Shown: positions 45,405 through 55,395 of the stretch, in pieces
Layout of the letters: each line of letters opens with the position of its first letter
Numbering within the stretch: position 1 is the first letter of the stretch
NCBI RefSeq assembly: GCF_004799145.2
Contig: NW_021635454.1
Coordinates: 211,322-275,321 of the forward strand
Direction of reading: 5' to 3'
Source: Neltuma alba
Lineage: Eukaryota; Streptophyta; Magnoliopsida; Fabales; Fabaceae
DNA: 64,000 nucleotides
Notes under the pieces: model-generated
Told to the model about the DNA's origin: nothing
The model's database searches: none
The model's input: only the letters and a program-made list of their open reading frames with translations
Made by a program: the position numbers and the translations under genes

Positions 45405-48120
45405 TAGGCTACATATAGGTCAAAGGTTAAGTTAGAAGCCTTAAAAACATGGTTTTATGAGGTTAAGCCTAAGCAGGGGTAAAACTGTAAATTCAGAAAG
45501 TTACGGCCATCAGGGGTAAAAATGAAAAGTACACAAAAAATTTTAAGAAAATCCCAAAAAAAATAAAATAATATTCTAAGACTCTTTTGTAAAGAAAAAT
45601 GATGAAAATACCCCTAAGATAGCTTAAATGAAATTTATAAGGTTGTGGCCTATAAAAAGTACACTATTTGAGGTAATTATTTAAAATAGCAAGACACCTA
45701 AAAAATGTACACAAAAATGAGGTTAATTTTTTGAAAGGTTGTACTAATTTATAAAATTAGTCCCGCAATCAAAAAGCTAGTTGAATGGCTTTAATAAAAT
45801 ATAAAGCCGATTACACCGTTAAAAGGGCATTTTAGTAAATGATTTTCATGCACGTTTTAAAGGAAGTGTTATGGCCTGAGAAAATTCATAGATATTCTCT
45901 AAAATTAAAGGGGATTTATGGAGTAGAAAGAAGATTTTTTTGAACTCTGGAAGGCCATAAAGAAAGTCAGAGAAACGTGGGCCAAGTAAAGTAGGAGGAA
46001 ACTTAGGGAACAAGTTTTAATCCAATGGCTAAGATGTAATCTCCCTTCCCCTCCACAACTTTTGTGACACCTAGCACCTTCCAGAAGAATGAGGTAAGGA
46101 TGATGCAAGAAAATGATGCAATGATGATGTAAAAGTCAACTTAAAGTTTCAAAATTGCCCTTACCCTTTCTATTAGCCATTAAGGGCATTTTGGTCCATT
46201 CAAACTAAAGTTTTGGCTATAAATACCCCACGTTGGAAGAGCATTTTGGCAGCCATTTGTAGAGGAAAAGCTTTGCCAAAACTTAGAGAGAAAAACGTGC
46301 GGGTGAATGCCAAGAAGAAGGAACAAGATTCAAGCTTCAACATCATGATATGTGATGGTTATAGCATCTGCCTTGATGCCTATTTTGAATATGTTACTCT
46401 TTGTATCTAATTCTAAAATTTGGATAATTAAATTACACTCTGTAAGGTTTAAATTCATAGGTAGAACACTTCATTTGGATATATGTATGATTTATAGTGA
46501 TTTTTCAAAGTTAGGGTTTGAAATCTGGAAACAGTGTTTAACCTTTGGAAGAGTAGCGAATTTTCGTACAATTTTGGTACTGTTTCACATAGAATTGGTT
46601 CCTAAAACTATTTTTCCTTTAAAGAGAACTTAAGGAGATTTTAGTGATACTTGGAGCAACTCAGTTTCAATTTTTCTAAAATTAATTATGAAATTTTAAA
46701 GTTGAGCAAAAATTCTAGAATTTCTGTGTGAACAGTACCCGTGAAGCAAAATTTTCAGATTTGATCTTCTTGAATCTAAGGCTATATGAAGTTGTCCTAA
46801 TTGACAAGAAATGGATCTTAAGGATAAGAAATGGTGAGATTTATGTTAGAAAAGCTTGAAAGAAAACCCTAAAACTAAGAGGAAGGGTTGAGGTTCAAGA
46901 GAGATAGTCTTGAACATTATGTAATCTGTTAGTCTTAATAGATTGTATGATCAATATGGCTATGTTCAGGACTTTGGAACATCTAAGAGGATATTTGATT
47001 GATGTTGACTAAAAGCCCTTATGGTTGGAAAGTCAAGGGAGTCAAAAAAAAAGTAAGAGGAAAGCTTGAAGTCCAAGGTAGTGAACTTACCCTTTATTTG
47101 CTTGATGTGGTATGCTTATGTGTTGGTTTTTTTATTGATGTTTGTATGATGTTGTGACATGATGATTGTTGCTGGAAATGCTATTTTTAATATGTTTCCA
47201 TGGCCATGCATTTTTATACCAAGCATAAAGCATGATGGCGTGTCACTAGTTAACTTAAGTTTATGGAAGCCTACATACCATACACTAGCATCCATCATGT
47301 GCATGTATGTGTTAATGTTTGCTAATGAGATTCTTCCAAATCTCATCCCTCCCTAACCAACCATTTAGGTCAATCATCAATGGGTAATAATGGCATGAGA
47401 AGCAAGGAGAAGAAAGTGGAGAATTATTCATGTTATGAATGAGATTGTTGATGAATGTGTAATTCTCCTATTATATAAATTGTGTGTATGGATGCCAAGG
47501 ATGCCATGTACTTAATTATAATGCTTATGACATATATATAAATGTATGAGAATGAATGGGAAGGAGTAATCTCCAGTTATGTATGCCAAGGAAATAAAAA
47601 GAATTAAAGTAAAGAGTAATTAAGGGATAAAACATAGGTCCTAGGGCAGTGATTTGTAGCTCTAGTTTGACTTACCAAATGAATGTGTTAAGCCACAAGA
47701 TTTGGCAAACTTATAGTACGCATCCCAAGCTTTAAATGGGAGGTATATCACCTCAATTGGATGTGTACACAAGGAGATACGAATTTCCAAATTTAATGCA
47801 CAGAATCTGGAAGTTCAGATTTTACCAAATAAATAGTAATCTTTATTAATTAAACTATATGAATTGGGCAAAGATATGCAATTGGATATTTTTTTTCTTA
47901 AAGAGCATTGAAAGAGATTTTCATAGAATTTTAGAACACCTCAATACAATTTTTATGAAATTAGTTATGAATTTTTGAAGTTGGACTTGTAATCCGAAAT
48001 TTAAACAGTAAATAGTAACCCGAGTAATTATGTTGAAATTTTAAATCCGTGGCTTGTATGGTGATCTGCTTGAACCATAATGCTTACTAATACATACTTT
48101 GAGGGGTTAAAGGAAGGACT
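45405..48120 (+). mobile_element. E4 5' LTR (family B), first 210 bp missing
   Basis: Collinear with the B solo LTR 29943-32881 from its position 212 onward. It has a TATA box at 46218 and ends shortly before a well-preserved Met-type primer-binding site. The last 80 bp have diverged, so the terminus is approximate. At the position of the donor-like site the sequence reads ATGATATGTG instead of AAGGTATGTG, so the donor GT is lost in this copy. Confidence 0.82.
46218..46225 (+). promoter_or_regulatory. LTR TATA box (B family)
   Basis: TATAAATA followed by CCCC, about 130 bp upstream of the position of the donor-like site. The matching part of the E4 3' LTR is deleted. Confidence 0.72.
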
Positions 48121-48128
48121 TTTTATTT

Positions 48129-48140
48129 TGGTATCAGAGC
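48129..48140 (+). other. Primer-binding site of E4, initiator tRNA-Met type
   Basis: TGGTATCAGAGC matches the plant initiator Met-tRNA-complementary site exactly and is followed by AGAGGTTCTGGCA, shared with E1. It marks the start of the E4 internal region. Confidence 0.9.
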
Positions 48141-51100
48141 AGAGGTTCTGGCAAGTATGTGAACAGAGCAAAAGTTCTGGTAAGTGTTTAAACAAAATAG
48201 AAGTTCTAGCAAAGGTTCTGACCAAGGTATAAGTAGAGTATTGATTCATATAAAGTTTGGTGTGAGAGAAAACCTAATTAGAGAAGTAACAGGTTACTAG
48301 GATGGGTTGAACTAAGGTTAAGACATCGAGGTGTTTCCTCCAGGGGAAATAGATATAGAAGAGAAGTAAGGAATGATAGAGAGTAACCTGAGAGATAGGT
48401 AGTCGCTGCTAAGAGACTCCTCCTCAGGAGAGGAATGGTTGAGCTGAGAGAGCTTGACTAGGTAATGAGTCAAAGTTAAAAGATATCTCCAGAGGGTAAT
48501 GGCTAAGAGTATGGTAAGCCTGTAAGGGGTAGGAGTTCAGACCCTAATAGGGAAGCAGGGTGACAACCTAAGCCTCGGGTGATTGACTAAAGGTGCTTGA
48601 CTGGAATGCCACACAACAGAGATGTTTTAATTATCAATGCCTGCTATGTAATATGGTAACTTTACAATTAGTATATGACCATAGAAATGAATGGTTAAGA
48701 GTATAGTGAGCCAGTCAGAGGTATAAGTCAATGCCCTAGCAAGGGAACTGAATGTTAACCTATGCCTTAAGTAATCGATATGACCTTGACGGAGGCAAGG
48801 TAATAGGATAACATGCTTGAGGTTTGGTCAAATCCCTAAATAGAGGTAGAAATCCCTAGAGGATAGTAAACCAAGAGGGACAGAGATTAGATAATGAATG
48901 AAGGGTCAATAATGACCTAGGTGCTTGACTTAAATACCATACAGCAAGGTGATTAAATGTTCACTCTGTGATGTGATGAGGGTATGGTGATCAATACCTG
49001 ACCATAAGAATAATTGGTCAAGAGGTAAAGAAAGTTAGAAAGGGTAAAGTCAGGAAAGATCCCTCTTGAGGATAGAGATGAGAGGAAATGAATAAGAACA
49101 TGATAGGTGGATGGTTGCACTGGGAACTGATACATACAGAAAGATAAGCAAGTTCTTGATAATACCTAGAGCTCAATGATGCTTAGATACATGATAATGT
49201 TAGGGACTAAATAGTACTCTTTTATGTCCCTAAGGCATCCATGAGTGTTCAACCATGTAACTCAGGCCATTAAGGAATCTAAGAGATGAGATTCCTATAG
49301 ATAGATGCCACTGCCTTTATGATTGAATAATCTAGTGGAGAGGCTCCCTTTGATAGGGATATGGTATTCGAGAAATGTATCCTAGTAAAGATTGCATATG
49401 AGGAAAGTCTTGACCATAAAGTACCTCTCTAGGATTGGGAAGTGGTTCTCCGGATCAGAGTGACGGTTCTCTAGTAAGAGTAAGCTATCCTCTGAAGAAA
49501 CTAAAGGGAAAGTAAGTGGTTGAGTTGACAATGCTCCAGTAAGAGTAATCTGTCCTCCCATAGGAAAAGTAAAAGTAGCCGAGGCAAGGCACAAGATGGA
49601 CCTTACCCCAGAGAGAGTGAAATTGGTTGAGGAAACACAAGCGTCATATGCAAACAGATGCTCCTTGAGCTTAACAGGGTACTGTGGGAATACTGAAGGC
49701 TAATAAGAATATGATGATATAAGTCCTCTCCTGATACTGTCTAAATTGTTAAGAGATAGCAAGGACTACAGACTTCTAAGACGAGGTAGGCTTGCATTGA
49801 TATAATGGCAAGTTAATGGGCTTTAGAGATGAGCCAGTGCCTAGGGATTCGAAAGGCACAAGGATAGGAAAGTAGCCTATGGAAGCTAAAACTGAGGGCT
49901 AAAGAAATATGGAAAGTGTCACATCTAGTAATATGGAAATTAGGGATAAGAATATTCCTAAATATTTAAAGGCCAAAAATGACGAGGAGAAATAGAAGAG
50001 TTTTGGTGAAAAATAATTATTATAGTTTTCCAAACCAATTATGAAAAGTTTGACTAATTAAGGAAAATTGGTCAAGAATAATTATGGAAAAATATTTCCA
50101 AGCCTCAGAAAATTAAGAAAAAATAAGGACAAGGTTCCTTGATAATTATATGGGATTATAAAATTAGTTTTATGACCAAACTTTCCCTAGAGAGATTACA
50201 AAGGAATTTAAGGGCAATTTAAGCCAATTTAAGGTCTTTATTTGGAAAATACCAAATAAATATATTTAAGGGGAATAAAATTCTAAGAAAATTCCTATGA
50301 TATCCCAAGGAATTATATGAGATTATGAAATTAAAAGAAGGCCCTCAAGTATCCAAGATTTTTCCCAATTCCTCAGAAAAGTGGAAAAATCACTAAAGAG
50401 AAGGAAATTAGTTTTCCATTTTATTTAATTATTGAAAAATTTAATTTGAGACAAAGAGGGCAATTTGGGAAGATAAAAATAAGGAGAATAATTTATGGAT
50501 CTAACAGAAAATAATTACAGGGGCCACAATACTGTAATTATAGAAAAGAAGTTAAACCCGGAGTAAAAGTGCACCGATAAAGCAAGACTAGAGTCTTGCA
50601 ATTCAAATGGTTCACACTTAGCCATGTGTCAAGCCTCTAATGGATGGTAATTAAAGCTTTCCAAGTGTCAAGCTATCAATGGAGAGGATCTTGACTTTGG
50701 AATTTAATTACATTATGATTTAAGTTAATTAAGAGAGAAGATTAAGACTAAGTAGGCTCTTGACACTTGGCACAACATTAATAATGGTTGGTGGGATATT
50801 TTGTGTGCATTGAATGAGCTTCTCCTCCCCTAAATCTATTCTACATTTCGACCAAGGAGAGTTAGAGAGGAAAAAGGAAGAGCTTCAAAGGAAAACCAAG
50901 AGAAAGGCATCAACTTTGGTCATTCAATCAAGGATTCAAGGTGAGTTCTTAGTTCTAGATGTGTTCTTGCCTTGTTTTCCTCCTCTTTTATGGTTGAAAA
51001 ATCTGTCCCCTCTCTCTCTAATGTTAGATATGATTAGTTTTGATGATGTCAAATAATAGAGTAAAAAGTTTACATAAATTATTTATCTCATATTTTGACT

Positions 51101-51315
51101 AACTATCATACTTACTATCTTGTGTAGTTTCCTCAAGAAAAGAAAGGAGTTATTATGTTGCACTTTGAGTTATGGAGAATGATCAAGAGGAAGAAGAAGA
51201 AGAGAGATTGAGAAAAGAAGAACTTGCAAGATCAAATGAAAATATCAAGATTCAAGTTTGTTAGGATTATGGTTTTGATGATAACAAAGTTAGATTAATT
51301 TGATTAAGTATGTTG

Positions 51316-52435
51316 ATCGATCATCTGATCGATCAAATGTTTATCGATAAGCTGTCAGATAATAATTCAGTATAAATCAGATTTATGTTAAGTATTTTAA
51401 TCGATGAGATGTTCGATAATTCATTGATCGATAAAATGATCAATCATCGCTAACGTAAAAGTCATAGAAGGTAATTGTCGGTTATCGATAGTTTAATCGA
51501 TAATCCCAAATGATCGAACAAGTGACAGATAAAAAGAAGTGAATCTGGAATGATCTTATCGATCAAGTGATCGATAACGACATCAATAAATGGTAAGACA
51601 CTCTACCTGTTTTTAATAATGATTCTGGCATTGTTTATCGATCACATTATCGATCATTTTATTATCGATAATATGATCGAACATTGAGCTCTAACCTTCT
51701 TCTTAAATACAAGTACTGATTATAGACTATTGATCGATAACGTTATCAATCATCAAATTATCAATAAAATGATCGATAATCTATGTGCCAGTTGCTTTTA
51801 CTTAGTTTTCTTCAGAACTAAATTATCGATAACCTTATCGATAATTAAGCTTTCCTACTTAACATTTTTTTAGATAACATGATCGATAAACAGCTTTAGA
51901 ACAAACTCTTCACTTTACCGTTTATCGATAATTTGATCGGACATGCCTTGATTGATCACTCATTCGATAATTCTTGAAATCCCTGTTTCTCACTGAAAGT
52001 TTCACACTTGACTCTTATCGATAACATTATCGATCACAATCTTATCGATAATGTGTTTGATCAACATGCACTAATGTCTGAATTCTGTAACACTTGAATT
52101 ATCGATAAATTGATCGATCAACCTTTACTCGGTAAACTATTCGATCATTTGATTTCTGTCAGTTTAATTTCAGCAAGCTATAACATTTCTTATACTCACT
52201 TGTTTACTCACTTCCAAGATTTTTTGCTTGCTCAATCCTCATGATTACTTTACTAAGTAGTGTATATTCAAAGGAACTCTGATTTACATATCAACCTAAC
52301 ATTTCTTATTGCACTTTATCGATCACCTGATCGATAAATCATTGTTCCATCATCTGATCGATAAACCTTTTCAACTAATCAAAAATTTCTCTCTCTGTTT
52401 TTCGATAACCAAATCGATCAATCAGTAATCGATCC
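51316..52435 (+). repeat. ATCGAT array in inner copia-type LTR U3
   Basis: I counted 28 ATCGAT hexamers in about 1.12 kb, mostly in the contexts TTATCGATAA, TGATCGATAA or TTATCGATCA. Many more one-mismatch forms occur between them. Six pairs have exactly 12 bp from start to start (51316, 51558, 51637, 51825, 52101 and 52318 are the left members). Chance expectation for a given hexamer is well below one in this length. The motif is almost absent from the rest of the window outside the two copia-type LTRs (one seen near 48774). Confidence 0.92.
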
Positions 52436-52610
52436 CCACTTCGATCAACCATGTCCAGAATTTCTTTCTGCACCTTTTACGGATAATTCATTCTATCTAG
52501 AATCATTGAATAATCAATTAGTCATTACTCTTGATCTGTGACTAAAGCTTACACTGCATTATTCTTACTTGTTTAAGTTTAAAATATGGATGCAGATTAC
52601 TAAGAGAAAT

Positions 52611-52774
52611 CACAACGGCTCTTCAACGGGATTACGTAACCTGTAACCTACAGTGTCAGAAAGCTCAGACGCATTAATGGCGGAACCGTTGGAACTGCCT
52701 AAACACGCAAACGGAGTCACAACGGCTAGAAGCTCTTCTGTCTAACGGTTACTTAACGATCTCAACTATAAAAG
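52611..52774 (+). promoter_or_regulatory. AACGG (MSA-like) cluster and TATA box of inner copia-type LTR
   Basis: Six AACGG cores lie at 52614, 52625, 52686 (reverse), 52710, 52721 and 52744. TCTAACGGTTA at 52741-52751 matches the plant MSA consensus YCYAACGGYYA fully. The TATA box TATAAAAG starts at 52767, 15 bp downstream. MSA elements are bound by three-repeat MYB proteins and drive G2/M expression; that this LTR is so regulated is an inference. Confidence 0.75.
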
Positions 52775-53462
52775 GCGCGAAGAAGCATTAATGAGTGAAT
52801 TGAATACCGGAACTACCATCTGTGATTATTAAGTCTAGCATTCAATACTCTGTTTCTTCAACATTAATGAGCATCAGTGTTCATCATTAAATTTCACTCT
52901 GTAAGAGAGTCGATATCTATCCTATATTAATCACTATTGAGTGATACTCAAGAGTGTGGACTCTTAAGTGGGTTTGTATCCTTACGGGAGTAAGGGGGAG
53001 TGATTGAGTGATTCAATTACTGTACTGAGGCACCAAGAGCCCGATCAATTTGGAAGATAGTGAAATACTCAGAGGTGTTCTGAGGACTAGACGTAGGTCA
53101 AGTGGTTAAGACCGAACTAGTATAAATCCTGTGTCTTCCCTCTGCGGTGAAATCCTTCTTAACTCTAACTCTCTGTTTCTGATATTATCTCGTTTTTAAT
53201 TTCACAATTTTTATTAAACTCACCCAATTCACCCCCCTCTTGGGTGAGATTGCTTCTAACAAAGTTCATAGATTTGATGTTAAATGTTGCTATACTCAAT
53301 CAGAAGTTTGAATGGCTCAATCGGAAGCTAAAATATACAACCGGGAAGTTATACCATCATATATTGAGTCACCCTTCATATAAACATGGAAAATAAGCTT
53401 CAGAGGTGATTTTCATGGGCAATTATTGATCACTTGATTGATCATCCACTTATTGATCAAGT

Positions 53463-55120
53463 TATCGATAAAACACATACTCTGTTATGCTCTGTTCTTC
53501 GTTCAGCTCTGATATAGGTTCGGTATTTCTCTAATATCTCTTAAACCACAAATCTGTTTGAGGTGAAACTTAATTCATATGAAACTAGACTCAGAACACG
53601 GTTCATGGAGACTAAAATTAACTTCAAAGAGTTTTATGAGGGAGATATGTTGTTCAAAACATTGAAGTAAGGATTAACACCTTGATTCCGACCTTTAGTC
53701 ACTCTGATGAAGATAACTTCGTAACTACAACGAATTTTAGGGTGATTCTTATTGCATTAGAAAGTAGACTCAAAGAGATTTTTGGGGATAGGTCATTTGT
53801 AAAATTTGGAGTTGAATTGGAAGAGTTATGATCACTCAAAGTTGACCTTCGTTATGCTTGAATCAAAATTCGAATTTATTTAGGCAAAGACTAGAAGTTC
53901 TACATTGATTGATTAAGCTCTTGAGCAACATGCTACTCAAATATGTTATTGAGTTAAAGCACTAGAAGAAATGAGGAAATGAAAAGCCATTATCAGATAT
54001 TACTCGAGCTTGATCAAGCAACTACATACTCGATCACTTTATCGAGTTTCTGGTACTATCTCTTCAATTCTTCTCTTTTTATCTTCATATGCATTATTGA
54101 GGTTTTATAACTTGTTGGATAAATGGTTTTTGGATAACGTTATAGATAAATGTATTTATCGATCACTTGATCAATAAACAAGGTTAACGTTATGGATAAA
54201 TAGGCATTTATTGATAACATGATCGATAAATAGATTATCGATAAGAAGACAGATAAATGGTAATGCACTCTACTCATTCTTTGTTTTGCTTTAGCCACCA
54301 TTTATCGATCACTTTATCAATCAATGACTTATCGATAACGTGATCGAACATTGCTTCATAACCCTCTCTACTTGCAAGTGCTTATTCAAGTAGCTTATCG
54401 ATCACCTGATCGATCAGCAAATTATCGATCACATGATCGATAATCAGTACATCATTATTAAATCATGGGTCTTTAATCACTGGATCGATAATCAGATTAT
54501 CGATAATATGATCGATCACCGCACTTCATGTTTACCTTGTTTTCACATAACGTGATCGATAAATCAATTCTTTGATTATACAGGATTGAACCTCTTTATC
54601 AATTACTTGATCGATCATTACTTAATCGATCACCTATTCGATTAACCTGTGTTTTCACTGAATATACTTTTGCTTATTGTTTATCGATAAGGTTATCCAT
54701 CATCTATTTATCGATAATGTGTTCGAAAATTATTGCTTTAATATCTGTTTCTATAACACCTTGTTTATCGATAGCATGATCGATCAACAAGTTTTCGATC
54801 ACTTGTTCGATCATTGTACAAGTTCATTCCATAACAGCATTTCACGATGATTTCGAAATATTTTATCTTTTTATCTTTAAGCTTTTCTCAGCCTTCTTTT
54901 TACACATAACTCTCTATTAAAAGGATACGAAGGCAAACGTAACTTGAAAAAGTTTATTCTTGCATAAATCATTTAAAGATCACTGCATTCATGTTTCATC
55001 AATTATCGATCACATGTTTGATCATCATATGATCCATAATCTATTCGATAATTGCATATATCTACTATATCTTTTCTTTATATAATTAATCAATAATATG
55101 ATCGATCAAAGGGTTATCGA
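53463..55120 (+). repeat. ATCGAT array in outer copia-type LTR U3
   Basis: I counted about 23 ATCGAT hexamers, most between 54150 and 54790, in the same sequence contexts as the inner array. Four pairs have exactly the 12-bp start-to-start spacing (left members 54397, 54424, 54499 and 54767). At 54422-54443 arms TTATCGATCA and TGATCGATAA are separated by two bases, a perfect inverted repeat. Confidence 0.9.
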
Positions 55121-55307
55121 TCAAGGCATTGATTAAGTAAGTTCATCTTACTTTCTGAATATCTGAAGATCTGATGGTTGATTCCATGTTTTCCAACTTA
55201 TTGTTTCAAAGATTATCATATACTTATCACTTGATCTGAGAAAGATTATTTCAGGTAAAGAGCCACAACGAATTTATGATGTGAAGAATTGACTTTTGTC
55301 AGAAGCT

Positions 55308-55395
55308 TCCAACGGCTAGTTTCAACGGTCATATTCTTCAAGCTAAACGGGAAGAAAATGCTCAACGGTCAAGTACCCAATATCATCTATAAATA
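55308..55395 (+). promoter_or_regulatory. AACGG (MSA-like) cluster and TATA box of outer copia-type LTR
   Basis: Four AACGG cores (55311, 55324, 55346, 55364) lie within 58 bp. TCCAACGGCTA at 55308-55318 matches the MSA consensus fully, and two others miss it by one base. The TATA box TATAAATA is at 55388-55395, about 20 bp after the last core. Confidence 0.75.

Larger units (their letters stand above)
51259..53261 (+). mobile_element. Inner Ty1/copia-type solo LTR, TSD AAGTT
   Basis: It starts TGTTAGGATTATGGTTTTG, ends CACCCCCCTCTTGGGTGAG...TTCTAACA, and is flanked by AAGTT (51254-51258 and 53262-53266), 2003 bp. Start and end resemble those of the outer copy, so a relative inserted into an existing LTR. 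It holds the denser ATCGAT array and the best AACGG cluster with TATA box. Confidence 0.9.

Noticed and set aside
51316..52435. ATCGAT array as a coding repeat
   Set aside because: Stops (TAA from CGATAA and TGA from TGATCG) occur in the frames, and no frame stays open across the array.
51316..55120. ATCGAT arrays as a CRISPR array or as bacterial GATC methylation sites
   Set aside because: Repeats are 6-10 bp with no long constant repeat, no cas genes, and the context is a plant retrotransposon LTR with duplications.
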